Assembly: GCA_021805205.1 (NCBI GenBank)
Contig: JAJZFV010000032.1
Span: 25,140-89,139 of the forward strand
Reading direction: 5' to 3'
Source of the DNA: Actinomycetes bacterium
Lineage (GTDB): Bacteria > Actinomycetota > Acidimicrobiia > Acidimicrobiales > Acidimicrobiaceae
DNA: 64,000 nucleotides
The translations under genes were made by a program, and so were the position numbers. This document shows, in pieces, positions 33,098 to 42,336 of the stretch. Numbering within the stretch: position 1 is the first letter of the stretch; every line of letters begins with the position of its first letter. A model generated the notes under the pieces. It did not search any database. It was not told the DNA's origin and saw nothing but the letters and a program-made list of their open reading frames with translations.

Positions 33098-34696
33098 TTA
33101 GCTAGCAGCTAATCGTCTAAGGTGAATCGATGGGCTGAAGTAGCTATCGCCGTAGAAGTGCGATAGGCGCAACATCAGATCGAGTATCTTGGAAGCGCCG
33201 ATCTTGGAGGCGAATTCAAAGGGTCCCAGCGGGTAGTTGACACCTAAGCGCATCGCAATATCGATATCGGCGGCGCTCGCAATCTTTGCCCCTTCGATCT
33301 CACATGCGATATTGACTATCGGCGATATCGCTCTTGCAACTACCAACCCTGGCACGTCGTCTACTTCGATAAGTTCGATTCCGCAGCTCTTTAGGAGAGA
33401 TCGAACCTGTTCAACCTGCTGATCTGTGACTTGCTTGGATCTGGCAAATGCTATTGCGGAAGTCTTATCGACATCGACGTAGAAGTCGAGGACGATGGCT
33501 CCTTTGCCCCCGTGAACGATCTCTAATTCATTAGCGCATCGTCCATCGGTGATTGTTATGGTCGTTCCATCGAGCAGGTGGCTATCTGGCCCGTGGTTGA
33601 ATGCCAAGGTGAGATTTGAGTTTTTGAGGAGAGGAGCAAGCTCCTCTCCGATAACGCCATTGAAGGTAAAGCCATGGCCTCGATCTTCGTCGCTTGGTTC
33701 TATGTTGGAGGAGTCCGCCGGGATAGATGAGGCGGTTGCAACCTCCCTCTTTGCCCCGCCACCGTCGTCGTAGCTATAGATGCCTCTGCCGCTTTTTCTT
33801 CCTAAGTGGCCCGCAGCTACCAGCTCACGCTGGCGAATCGAAGGCCGATATCTGGCGTCGAAGTAGAGTTGCTCGAAGACGCTGTTGGTGACGGCTAGGT
33901 TTACGTCGTGGCCGATTAGGTCCATTAATTCGAAGGGCCCCATTCGAAATCCTCCGCATTGAACCATCAATCGATCGATCTCGCTGGGCGTCAATGAAGA
34001 TTCATCGAGGAGTCGCCAGCCGCCAGAGTAAAAGGGTCGGGCGACTCGATTGACGATGAATCCTGGAGAGACTTGGGCTTGAACCGCGGTCTTGCCGATC
34101 TTTTTGGCAAATTCAAAGGTAGCCTCAATCGTCTCCTTCGAGGTAGTTTGAGTTGGAACTATCTCTACGAGCTTCATGTGGGTCGCTGGGTTGAAAAAGT
34201 GGAGGCCGATAGTTCTCGTTGGATCGGATAGGGCGTTGAATATCGCATTTGGCGATAGCGACGAGGTATTTGTGGCCAAGATTGCGCCAGATGCGAGGTG
34301 CTTCTCTAATTTGGCAAACAGGGACTGCTTTAGCGCTAGATCTTCAGCTACTGCCTCGATGATTAGGTTGCAGTCAGCCATATCTTCGATAGCGTCCACC
34401 ACTAAAAGGTGAACCTGTTCGATCGATAACCCCGGAGCCTTACCTGCCTCGATTCGCTTTGCTACCTGCCCTAGAGTTAGCTCTTGTTGAGCCTTGGCAA
34501 ATGGGAGATTTACATCGTAGAGGACAACTTCAAAGCCGCCATAGATCACCGCCTCGGCGATCGACCTTCCCATGACCCCAGCCCCTACGATACCTACTCT
34601 TTGAATCAATGTGGCTCTCTCTCCTTTGGTGTCGTGACTTTCTCTAGTTGCATTGACCAGGTCAGCTGTAGTCTCAGTCAATGCCCTCTTCCTCAT
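33098..34696 (-). CDS. 3-hydroxyacyl-CoA dehydrogenase, two C-terminal domains (PaaH-like)
   Basis: 532-aa NAD-dependent dehydrogenase. The Rossmann motif is VGIVGAGVMGRSIAEA, followed by the catalytic region LHFFNPATHMKLVEIV and the C-terminal dimerisation domain FIVNRVARPFYSGG with GPFELMDLIGHDVN. A second copy of the C-terminal domain (VVARAISPIVNIACEIEG, GVNYPLGPFEFA) follows a linker, as in PaaH/PaaC-type 3-hydroxyadipyl-CoA dehydrogenases. With the thiolase it can finish adipyl-CoA-type intermediates of aromatic degradation. The first 29 residues precede the Rossmann fold; TTG 34609, behind AAAGGAGAG, is a good alternative start to ATG 34696. Confidence 0.87.
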   Translation of the reverse strand: MRKRALTETTADLVNATRESHDTKGERATLIQRVGIVGAGVMGRSIAEAVIYGGFEVVLYDVNLPFAKAQQELTLGQVAKRIEAGKAPGLSIEQVHLLVVDAIEDMADCNLIIEAVAEDLALKQSLFAKLEKHLASGAILATNTSSLSPNAIFNALSDPTRTIGLHFFNPATHMKLVEIVPTQTTSKETIEATFEFAKKIGKTAVQAQVSPGFIVNRVARPFYSGGWRLLDESSLTPSEIDRLMVQCGGFRMGPFELMDLIGHDVNLAVTNSVFEQLYFDARYRPSIRQRELVAAGHLGRKSGRGIYSYDDGGGAKREVATASSIPADSSNIEPSDEDRGHGFTFNGVIGEELAPLLKNSNLTLAFNHGPDSHLLDGTTITITDGRCANELEIVHGGKGAIVLDFYVDVDKTSAIAFARSKQVTDQQVEQVRSLLKSCGIELIEVDDVPGLVVARAISPIVNIACEIEGAKIASAADIDIAMRLGVNYPLGPFEFASKIGASKILDLMLRLSHFYGDSYFSPSIHLRRLAAS

Positions 34697-34957
34697 GGTG
34701 TTTCTACAAGTCGGCGCACTATTTTGGCGTCATTGATGGTTGCGAAGATACTCTCTATAGAAGCTTGATGGCGCAAAGTCGATGGCTATTACCCACGTTT
34801 GAAACTCTATCGCAGATTTAGGATGCGATTTTAAAGATTTCTTGGGTGTCGCATAGACGAAGCCCTGGAGGCCTATCTCTTTACGCAATGGCTCGAGCTT
34901 TACGGTTGATAATCTCGATACCTACTCTTTTAATCGAATCTGCTATGTTGACCCACT

Positions 34958-35824
34958 TCAAGGAGTGACAATTGGGCCGAGACGATATGTTGCTTCAGCG
35001 TTTTCAGAGAGTACCAACCGCCGCACCGCCTCGTCTTGGATGAGACCATATACCGCTCGTGCGTTCTTTGCGATACCTGGTACTCCTGGCCAATCGGTTC
35101 CAAAGATCATCTTTCGTGCCAACCTATTGAAGTTATGGTTCTTGTAGTACTCCTTCAATCGACTTGGCGGAAGGCCTGATAATTCAATGAAGACGTTTTC
35201 TTTGATAAGTGCCATAAAGGCTGCGGCATCGTACCACCAGCCGCGGCCTCCGTGGGCCAGGACGATCTTTAGCCTAGGAAAGTCTCTTGTGACGTCGTCT
35301 AATAGGATCGGGTCGGCAAAGGAGTGGGTGCTGCCAGGAAAGGTAGATGTGCCACAGTGGACCACTAGCGGTATCTCCTCTTCGACACACCTTTGGTAGG
35401 CGGGATAGAGGCTACGGTCATTTGGTGCGACCCCAGCGTGAACTGGATGAAGTTTCAATGCGGTTATTCCAAAGGATAGCTGCCTGTCAAACTCCTCATC
35501 GATGGGGTAGTGCAGGTGAGGATTTACGTTACCTATGATCCCAATCCGCCCTTGGTTCGCCTCACGGATCGGCAGGAGGTCTTCGATGGGTTGAATGCCT
35601 GTTGCCTTAGGTGAGTACTCGCATAGAAGAAGTGCGCCGTCGACGCCCTCTTGCGCCAAGTACTCGTCGAAGGCGAGAGGTTTTATGGTGCCTTGACTGT
35701 CATAGACGCGATTCGCGACCTCTTTATCTCCAAATTCATCGGCCCAACTCCTCCAAGCTTGCTTTAGGGTTGGGATCTTTGCGGCGTGAAGATGTGTGTC
35801 AATGAGGCGGTAACCGTCTAACAC
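34958..35824 (-). CDS. Amidohydrolase family 2 protein
   Basis: 288-aa TIM-barrel metal hydrolase. Metal-site elements in order are IDTHLHAA (HxH, residues about 8-12), the mid-barrel HPVHAG and LVVHCGTS, KIVLAHGGRGWW, and the late Asp in IFGTDWPGVP. Members hydrolyse or decarboxylate cyclic and aromatic acids and lactones. The GTG start directly follows the ferredoxin TAA with no gap, behind AAAGGT, so both are co-translated. Its place in the box cluster suggests action on a ring-derived acid or lactone, but no standard box step requires it. Substrate unknown. Confidence 0.8.
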   Translation of the reverse strand: MLDGYRLIDTHLHAAKIPTLKQAWRSWADEFGDKEVANRVYDSQGTIKPLAFDEYLAQEGVDGALLLCEYSPKATGIQPIEDLLPIREANQGRIGIIGNVNPHLHYPIDEEFDRQLSFGITALKLHPVHAGVAPNDRSLYPAYQRCVEEEIPLVVHCGTSTFPGSTHSFADPILLDDVTRDFPRLKIVLAHGGRGWWYDAAAFMALIKENVFIELSGLPPSRLKEYYKNHNFNRLARKMIFGTDWPGVPGIAKNARAVYGLIQDEAVRRLVLSENAEATYRLGPIVTP

Positions 35825-36154
35825 TTATAGACCTTTCACTAACTGGGTGTCGACACCGATGGCTCCAACCATTTGTGATCCTCCAGGGTTGCCAATTGGT
35901 CCATCTCTCCCAGGGAGAACTAATTCGAAGAAGTCTTTGTTGTCTTGAACGTGAGCCTCTTCACCCTCTGGAACTTTTCGGTCTTGCCAGATAGCGTTCG
36001 TAGGGCAGGCCGGTTCGCATGCGCCACAATCTATACACTCGAATGGATTGATGTAAAGCTTCTTCTCCCCTTCGTAGATACAGTCGACCGGACATTCGTC
36101 AACGCACGACTTATCCATCGTTCCAATGCATTGGCTGGTAATTACATATGGCAT
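35825..36154 (-). CDS. fdxA: Seven-iron ferredoxin (FdxA-type)
   Basis: 109-aa electron carrier. The N-terminal cluster motif has C9, C17, C21-Pro and C25 (C-x7-C-x3-C-P), typical of the 3Fe-4S/4Fe-4S ferredoxins of actinobacteria, with ECPVDCIYEG. The second site is CIDCGACEPACPTNAI. The C-terminal tail of about 45 residues is family-typical. It lies between a ferredoxin reductase gene (299 bp upstream) and the amidohydrolase gene (immediately downstream). I infer that it carries electrons from the reductase to BoxB, because no BoxA reductase is encoded in the locus. Confidence 0.9.
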   Translation of the reverse strand: MPYVITSQCIGTMDKSCVDECPVDCIYEGEKKLYINPFECIDCGACEPACPTNAIWQDRKVPEGEEAHVQDNKDFFELVLPGRDGPIGNPGGSQMVGAIGVDTQLVKGL

Positions 36155-36453
36155 ATACGTTCCAATCTATATTTTTCTTTTGACCTTCGCTCCCTGCTCC
36201 AAAGTGACGCCAAATCTTTGGTGAAGCGTCCGTTGGTTGTGCTAGGTGGTACTTTCTAATACTTGATCTACCGGGTGGGACCCCACCAAATCGAAATCCT
36301 CGAAGGGTCAAGGCAAAGTTGAAGAATATCTAAGCGGCATCTTCTTCCGAGGGATTTTTATCGATCGTTAAGCGCTCCCCCAGTGGTGTCTTGGTTCTTT
36401 TGGACTACTTTATGATTTGATCTTTTGGCAATGGGGCGACGCTAGATCGCTGG

Positions 36454-37494
36454 TTATTTGTTGTCCGATGAGTGACCAGGGGCAAGATGCTCCTTGGGAT
36501 CGATCTTGACTACCGCATTATTTACCGCAGTTGCAACCTCGCCAAAACCTACCGCGATCAATTTGACCTTACCTTCGTAGGTCGCGATGTCTCCGGCTGC
36601 GTATAGCCCATCCACATTCGTCTCCATCTTGGTATTTACCTCGATGTGGCGGTTATCTGCGACATTTACGCCAAGGGCCTTAATCGATGCAACGTTGGCG
36701 TTGAAGCCAAGGGCGGCAACGATGCGGTCGCAGCTTCGATAGAAGACCTCATCGCTCTTTGTGATTTCGATCTTTTCGATTCGATCTGTACCAATAAGCG
36801 CAGTGACCTCGGCCTCTGTTATCACCTCTACGTCTGAGGCTAGTAGCTCCTTGACGCTTGCCTCATGACCCCTAAATTCGCTTCGTCGATGCACTAGCGT
36901 GACACTTTTTGCGACCTCGGTTAGCATTAGGGCATAATCTATGGCGCTATCTCCTCCACCTACGACAACGACTTCAAGGTCATTTAGTTCGGTTGGATCT
37001 GGTATGAAGTAAAGGAGGCCTTCACCGCTATAGTTGCGTGCCGCGGGGAGTGGTTTTGGCGAAAATGTTCCAACGCCTCCGCATATCAGTACCGCGCGTG
37101 CTTGGATCCTTCTTCCAGATCCAGTGGTGAGGGTGTGAATCTTGGAATCCTGGTCAAGATCGCGATCGACCACCGACTCCCCTAGAAAGAAGGTGGGTTT
37201 GTAGCGCAGGGCCTGTTGGTAGAGGCCGTCGACTAACTCCCTACCAAGTATCTGGGGAAAGCCAGCTACATCATAGATCTTCTTCTCGGGATAGAGGGCA
37301 GAAATTTGACCACCTACCACGCTGAGCGAGTCGATAATAGCCACCCTTCGACCTCTAAAGCCGGCGTAGTAGGCGCCGTAGAGGCCAACTGGACCTGCTC
37401 CAATGATAACTATGTCGAAGGCTTGGTCATTTGACTCATCGTATACCTCTGCGACTTGGTCGTTCGCAGTCGCGTCACTTATTACAGCTGTCAC
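36454..37494 (-). CDS. Ferredoxin-NADP reductase, thioredoxin-reductase-like type
   Basis: 346-aa FAD/NAD(P)H flavoprotein. FAD loop IVIIGAGPVGLYGAYYAG; GGQISALYPEKKIYDVAGF is the family block that separates these ferredoxin reductases (YumC/TrxR-like) from thioredoxin reductases. The CxxC disulphide of thioredoxin reductase is absent, and the NADPH loop is VVVGGGDSAIDYAL. The end is LYAAGDIATYEGKVKLIAVGFGE-like. The GTG start lies behind GGGAGAG. It is 73 bp from the benzoate-CoA ligase gene and probably in the same transcript. Inferred role: reduce the FdxA ferredoxin for BoxB. Confidence 0.87.
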   Translation of the reverse strand: MTAVISDATANDQVAEVYDESNDQAFDIVIIGAGPVGLYGAYYAGFRGRRVAIIDSLSVVGGQISALYPEKKIYDVAGFPQILGRELVDGLYQQALRYKPTFFLGESVVDRDLDQDSKIHTLTTGSGRRIQARAVLICGGVGTFSPKPLPAARNYSGEGLLYFIPDPTELNDLEVVVVGGGDSAIDYALMLTEVAKSVTLVHRRSEFRGHEASVKELLASDVEVITEAEVTALIGTDRIEKIEITKSDEVFYRSCDRIVAALGFNANVASIKALGVNVADNRHIEVNTKMETNVDGLYAAGDIATYEGKVKLIAVGFGEVATAVNNAVVKIDPKEHLAPGHSSDNK

Positions 37495-37567
37495 TTTGAT
37501 GGACTCTCCCGTGTGATATCGATCTCTACAAATTCGAGGTTTTTAGGCAAGTTCTTGATGTAGGCGG

Positions 37568-39124
37568 TCAGATAAGTAGGTCTTTCGCCTGCTCTCGGAG
37601 CTCTACGCGACGTACTTTACCGGTAGCAGTAGTTGGAAAAGAGGCGACGAAGACGATCTTTCTTGGTCGCTCAAAGGATGGAAGTCCCTCGCGACAGTGG
37701 GCAATCAGTTCCTCTTCAGTAACTGATTCACCTTCATTTAGGATGACGAAGGCCACCGGCTTTTCTAGTTGATCTTCGTCGATGGCACTTACCACCACCG
37801 CTTGGGCTACTGCTCTGTGTTTTACTAACTCTTCTTCTACCTCTGTGGGTGAGACCCATATACCAGAGGCTTTGAGCATGTCAGAGGTGCGACCTAAACA
37901 GCGGTAGTACCCTTCACTGTCTTTGATGTAGGTATCACCAGTTCGAAGCCACTCCCCTTGAAATACTTCGCGCGACGCCTCGTATCGGCTGTAGTATCCA
38001 ATCGCTGTTGAGTCGCCTTTGACAAATAGTGTTCCGGCCTCATCGATAGCGGCTTCACTTCCGTCGTCTTTGAGAATCTTTAGCTGATATCCAGGGACTG
38101 CGACGCCGGTTGTTCCAGGTCTTACCTCATTTTCCCGGTTGGAGAGAAAGATGTGGAGCATCTCGGTCATACCTATCCCGTCGAGGATGTCAAAGCCGAA
38201 GCGTGTTGTAAATTTTTTGTATAGCGATGGCGGAAGAGGTTCGCCAGCCGATGCACTCAAACGTACACTCGCCATCTTTTTGGCGTCTACATCGCTGTGG
38301 ATCATATTGGCAAAGAAGGTTGGTCCTCCAAAAAAGAGGGTGGCACCATGACGTTCGACTTGATCGGCGATCAGATCTGGTTTGGATGGATTTGCGACCA
38401 GGATGGTTGTAGCGCCTACAAAGAGCGGAAATAGGATTGAATTTCCTAGACCGTAGGCGAAGAATGCCTTGGCTGCCGAGAGGGTTCGGTCGTCCTCTCG
38501 AATCCCAAGGACGTTGACGCCGTAGTTTTTAGCTGCTACCTCTATTGAACCATGACGGTGCATTGCACCTTTGGGCCTTCCAGTTGTACCCGAGGTGTAA
38601 AGCCAAAAGCAAGGTGAATCTACTCCGGTATATCGGAGCTTTCGATCAAAGAAGGCGCAATCCTCGACCTTGCTTAGATCGCCGAATCGATACCTGCTGT
38701 CGACCTCTTCACCGCCGCTGCAGTAGATTATTTCGAGTTCGGGAAGTAAGGTGGTGGCTAGCGCGGCTTGGATCATTGAACGATACTGAGGCGATATAGC
38801 TAGTGCCCTAGCTCGTGAATCGAGTACTAACTCGATTATCTGATCTCCGTGGAGCATGGTTGAGATAGGTACCGGAATAGCACCTACCCTCATCGCTGCT
38901 AGGTAGGTGACGGCAAAGTCTATAGAGTCTGCCATCACCATCATTAGCCGCTGCTCGGGACGGAGACCGTCGTCGACCAAACGTTGCGCCAAGGAGTCGA
39001 CCCGCTTCAAAAGAGCGAGGTAGGTAAGAGACCCTTCGTCGGTTATGATCGCGGTCTTTTCGCCGAATCCTGCTTCTATCTGACGATCTACGAGTATCGC
39101 ACTCGCATTGTAGTACTTTTGCAT
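37568..39124 (-). CDS. bclA: Benzoate-CoA ligase
   Basis: 518-aa acyl-adenylate-forming enzyme that activates benzoate with ATP and CoA. The P-loop-like motif is LYTSGTTGRPKGAMHRH. The segments AKAFFAYGLGNSILFPL, GIGMTEMLHIFLSNR and RPGTTGVAVPGY are characteristic of benzoate/4-hydroxybenzoate-CoA ligases. The hinge motif TGDTYIKDSEGYYRCLGRTSDM and the C-terminal catalytic Lys in TATGKVRR are present. ATG behind GGGGGAAAT. It sits 26 bp after boxB and provides benzoyl-CoA for the BoxB epoxidase. Substituted benzoates could also be substrates. Confidence 0.88.
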   Translation of the reverse strand: MQKYYNASAILVDRQIEAGFGEKTAIITDEGSLTYLALLKRVDSLAQRLVDDGLRPEQRLMMVMADSIDFAVTYLAAMRVGAIPVPISTMLHGDQIIELVLDSRARALAISPQYRSMIQAALATTLLPELEIIYCSGGEEVDSRYRFGDLSKVEDCAFFDRKLRYTGVDSPCFWLYTSGTTGRPKGAMHRHGSIEVAAKNYGVNVLGIREDDRTLSAAKAFFAYGLGNSILFPLFVGATTILVANPSKPDLIADQVERHGATLFFGGPTFFANMIHSDVDAKKMASVRLSASAGEPLPPSLYKKFTTRFGFDILDGIGMTEMLHIFLSNRENEVRPGTTGVAVPGYQLKILKDDGSEAAIDEAGTLFVKGDSTAIGYYSRYEASREVFQGEWLRTGDTYIKDSEGYYRCLGRTSDMLKASGIWVSPTEVEEELVKHRAVAQAVVVSAIDEDQLEKPVAFVILNEGESVTEEELIAHCREGLPSFERPRKIVFVASFPTTATGKVRRVELREQAKDLLI

Positions 39125-39150
39125 ATTTCCCCCAAAAAAATTGCGAAAGC

Positions 39151-40569
39151 TTAAGCTAAGTGGACGTATTCGTAGTCAAATGGCTGGCTGTTGATCCCCT
39201 TTATCGGTGGTGCGATCCATGAAGCGATCTTGCCAGTCTCATAGACGGGGCGCATCAAAGAGCGCACAAAGGCTTTGTCGCCATCGCTAGGGAGATAGTT
39301 TTCCTTGGCAGCCTCGAAGGCTTCGGCAGAGATAATCTGACCATTTGGCGTGGTCTCGATAGCCGAAAAGATTCCGACCTTGCGGTTGAACGAAGTAGCG
39401 GGGAGGCTAAGTCTAAAGTCAACCCCGAACTCCTCTAAGACCCTGTTCCATCGGGTGACACCATTTTGACAGTCGGCAATGTACTCATTGCGCAGGGTGT
39501 GGTTGAGGGCTGTCAAAGCCGAAACTTCCCTTGAGGTGATCTGTCCACCCTCTGTCAAGTGCTCGATCTCGACCACACTCGATCCAAGGAGGTGGTCATC
39601 GCCTTGTGCCTCCTCAGCCCAGCGCCCTTTGAGGCCGGTGGTGAAGTAGTTGGCTGCGTTGGTTGAGATCTCACTTCCAAAGAGGTCAAGGGATACGCTG
39701 TAGTGGAAGTTGAGGTACTTTTGAATGATGGCAAGCGGAATTGCGCCGTATTGTGCGATATCGAAGGTGTCGTGCTCTGCCATAACCTCGCAGCTCCTGC
39801 GAACAACACGATCGATTCCGGTGGTACCTACGAACATGTGGTGAGACTCTTCTTTGAGCATGAACTCACAGGTGCGAGAGAGTGGATCGAAGGCACTCTC
39901 CTTCAAAGTTCCTAACTGATACTTTCCATCACGATCGGTGAAGTAGGTGAACATGAAGAAGCTAAGCCAATCGGGGGTCTCTTCGTTGAATGCGCCGAGG
40001 ATTCGAGGCGAGTCAGAGGAGCCGGAGTTGCGCAGCAACAACTCATCTGCCTCTTCTCTACCTTCTCTTCCAAAGTAGGCGTGAAGAAGGTAGACCATTG
40101 CCCAGAGGTGACGCCCCTCTTCTACATTTACCTGGAAGAGGTTTCGTAGGTCGTAGAGGCTAGGAGCTGTAAGTCCTAAGTTGCGTTGTTGCTCGACAGA
40201 GGCGGGTTCGGTGTCCCCTTGGATCACGATCAACCTTTGGAGGTCGCTACGATATTCCCCCGGTACCTGCTGCCAGGCCTCTTCGCCCTTGTGGGCCCCG
40301 AATGCGATCTTGCGATCTCTGTCTCTCTCGGCCAGGAAGATTCCCCATCGATACTCCTCCATGGCCACGTGGCCGAATTGAGCCCATCCGTCGCGCCCGA
40401 CATTTACTGCTGTGCGAAGATATACGTCTTCAGTCGGGAGAGTTGGCCCCATCTGCTTCCACCAGTTTATGAAGTTGGGTTGCCAGCTCTCTAGTGCGCG
40501 CTTAAGGCGGCGATCCTCACCGAGGTCTACGTTGTTGGGTATCTTTTCGTCGTAATTAGCAATTGCCAC
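39151..40569 (-). CDS. boxB: Benzoyl-CoA 2,3-epoxidase, oxygenase subunit BoxB
   Basis: 472-aa di-iron oxygenase forming 2,3-epoxybenzoyl-CoA from benzoyl-CoA and O2. Candidate iron ligands from conserved helices are E121, E151 and H154 in VEEGRHLW, D212 in YFTDRDGKY, and E241/H244 in KEESHHMFVG; these fall one residue from the positions I recall for Azoarcus BoxB. Length equals the family norm. GTG start eight bases behind AGAGGATC. It directly follows boxC (5-bp gap) and precedes the ligase gene. The usual BoxA reductase is not encoded nearby; the ferredoxin and reductase genes downstream are the likely electron source. Confidence 0.92.
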   Translation of the reverse strand: MAIANYDEKIPNNVDLGEDRRLKRALESWQPNFINWWKQMGPTLPTEDVYLRTAVNVGRDGWAQFGHVAMEEYRWGIFLAERDRDRKIAFGAHKGEEAWQQVPGEYRSDLQRLIVIQGDTEPASVEQQRNLGLTAPSLYDLRNLFQVNVEEGRHLWAMVYLLHAYFGREGREEADELLLRNSGSSDSPRILGAFNEETPDWLSFFMFTYFTDRDGKYQLGTLKESAFDPLSRTCEFMLKEESHHMFVGTTGIDRVVRRSCEVMAEHDTFDIAQYGAIPLAIIQKYLNFHYSVSLDLFGSEISTNAANYFTTGLKGRWAEEAQGDDHLLGSSVVEIEHLTEGGQITSREVSALTALNHTLRNEYIADCQNGVTRWNRVLEEFGVDFRLSLPATSFNRKVGIFSAIETTPNGQIISAEAFEAAKENYLPSDGDKAFVRSLMRPVYETGKIASWIAPPIKGINSQPFDYEYVHLA

Positions 40570-40574
40570 TTTAG

Positions 40575-42248
40575 CTAGATCCTCTCTTTATTGAAATTTC
40601 CTCGAATGCCACTTCCGTAGCGGCGTAGTGCGCCCTCTTCTCCACTTGCATTAGGGCGATAGAAGATCCAATTTTGCCAAGCTGAGAGGCGGGCAAAGAT
40701 CTTGGTCTCCATGGTTTCTGGTCCAACGAAGCGATTATTAGCCTCCATACCGGTAAGTGCATCGGGATTGAAGGCCGCCCTCTCCTCGAGGCAGAGGCGA
40801 ACTTCATCCTCGTAGTCGATGTCGTCTGGGGCGAATGTGACCAATCCAAGGCTTAGGGCTAGATCACCATCTATCACTTTTGAAATAGCCTCTTGAACCT
40901 TTTCCAGTGATGTGACGTCGCCAAAGAATCGAGATTCGAGGCGAGTTAAGCCATTTCCCATTGGAAGTGGGCCGAGGTTCATCTTCGATAGTGCGAAGCT
41001 GGGCGTGCTAGTTTCATCTTCGGTGTCGATGAGGTGGTAGATCCGATCGGATGACAGTGCAATCTCAAATAAAGAACCTGATAAGAGGTTGTCCTTCTCT
41101 ATCAAGGTAATGAGAGATCGACTGGTGACGTCAAATCTTTTGATAGTTCGCTTGAGGTAGTGCAGCACTTCGTTGGCGAACCAGTCGCTTCGATTATCGA
41201 GGATGAGGTTATCGAAGTTGATAATTTCATCCTTATTACCCTTACCGCGAATTACCCAAGTGCCAATCTCGGCCTCGTTGGTTCGAAGCTCTAAGATTGC
41301 GTCGTCGAGTTGGCGAACCAACGCGAGGAGGTAGAAGTTCTCGCCCTGTCCCTTGGCAACTTCGATGGAGGTTGGGGCGGTAATGCCATCTGGAAGATTG
41401 ATCGTGATCTCTGCGTACCTAAGCGCCCGGTTGATGACGATCTTTACGTAGTCATAGGAGATGAGATCTTGGTCGATGACCTTCTTTAATGGTGAGAACT
41501 CAACCCCTTTACTTGGGGCTATCTTTTCAATGGAGGAGGCAAGCTGTGATGCGTACTTTGCAACATCGTCACCGAAGGTTGCCTTGGGAATCAATTCGTC
41601 GATCAACTTCATCGTAAGTGCCTTCTTTCCGCCGACCCCCTCGGGCTTTGTGGCGAAGTAGTCGGCTAGATCTCGGCGTACAAAGCGCTTATCGACGACG
41701 CGGGTCAACCCTCCAGTACCAGGGAGGACTCCAAGGAGCGGAATCTCTGGCAAAGATACTGCGCTTGATCTATCGTCAACCAAGAGGATCTTGTCGCATG
41801 CTAGTGCTAATTCGTATCCTCCACCAGCTGCAACTCCGTTCAGTGCGGCTATGTAGACCTGGGAGGAGTTGGTGGTTGCATCCTCAATCCCCAGGCGGGT
41901 TTCATTGGTGAACTTGCAGAAGTTGACCTTCCATTGATGGCTCGATTGAGCCAGCATCTTGATGTTGGCCCCGGCGCAGAAGATCTTTTCCTTCGCGGAG
42001 GTTACGACGACGACCTTAACTTGAGGATAGGAAAAGCGAAGGCGTTGGGTGATATCGTAGAGTTCGATATCAACGCCGAGGTCGTACGAGTTCATCTTAA
42101 GCTCGTAACCTTCTTTAATCCCGCCATCTTCGTCGATGTCTATTTCGATCGTTGCTACCTCGCCGTCGATCTTGAGTCGAAGATGACGGTATGAGTTCGG
42201 GTCGACTTGAAAGTCAACTCGTTTAGATGTAACCGATGGTGTCTCCAT
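40575..42248 (-). CDS. boxC: 2,3-epoxybenzoyl-CoA dihydrolase BoxC
   Basis: 557-aa protein with two crotonase-like halves; it opens 2,3-epoxybenzoyl-CoA to 3,4-dehydroadipyl-CoA semialdehyde and formate. The N-terminal crotonase core includes VVVVTSAKEKIFCAGANIKML and ALNGVAAGGGYELALACD (oxyanion-hole regions). PLLGVLPGTGGLTRV follows, and a weaker second crotonase-like part includes GSLFEIALSSDRIYHL. I set the start at ATG 42248, behind AAGGGGGGC; the longer ORF from 42365 would run through the promoter region and into the divergent regulator gene. First gene of the minus-strand aromatic operon. Confidence 0.92.
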   Translation of the reverse strand: METPSVTSKRVDFQVDPNSYRHLRLKIDGEVATIEIDIDEDGGIKEGYELKMNSYDLGVDIELYDITQRLRFSYPQVKVVVVTSAKEKIFCAGANIKMLAQSSHQWKVNFCKFTNETRLGIEDATTNSSQVYIAALNGVAAGGGYELALACDKILLVDDRSSAVSLPEIPLLGVLPGTGGLTRVVDKRFVRRDLADYFATKPEGVGGKKALTMKLIDELIPKATFGDDVAKYASQLASSIEKIAPSKGVEFSPLKKVIDQDLISYDYVKIVINRALRYAEITINLPDGITAPTSIEVAKGQGENFYLLALVRQLDDAILELRTNEAEIGTWVIRGKGNKDEIINFDNLILDNRSDWFANEVLHYLKRTIKRFDVTSRSLITLIEKDNLLSGSLFEIALSSDRIYHLIDTEDETSTPSFALSKMNLGPLPMGNGLTRLESRFFGDVTSLEKVQEAISKVIDGDLALSLGLVTFAPDDIDYEDEVRLCLEERAAFNPDALTGMEANNRFVGPETMETKIFARLSAWQNWIFYRPNASGEEGALRRYGSGIRGNFNKERI

Positions 42249-42273
42249 TTGCCCCCCTTGTTCTATATAAGAC

Positions 42274-42313
42274 AACATACTACATAAAAATGACACTGTG
42301 CAATATTTTGTAG
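42274..42313. promoter_or_regulatory. box operon promoter and probable regulator site
   Basis: Minus strand: -35 TTGCAC (plus 42298-42303), 18-bp spacer, -10 TATGTT (plus 42274-42279), leading into boxC. An imperfect inverted repeat, CTACATAAAA (42280-42289) against TTTTGTAG (42306-42313), spans the promoter and the start region of the divergent paaX-like gene. It is a good candidate operator for that regulator. The whole divergent gap is only 88 bp, so one bound protein could affect both directions. Confidence 0.5.
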
Positions 42314-42336
42314 AATAAATATCTTGAAGTGCTAAG

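Noticed and set aside
36274..36287. GGTGGG-AC-CCCACC palindrome as terminator between reductase and ferredoxin genes
   Set aside because: A two-base loop is too tight for a hairpin and no T-run follows; an operator role is possible but unsupported.
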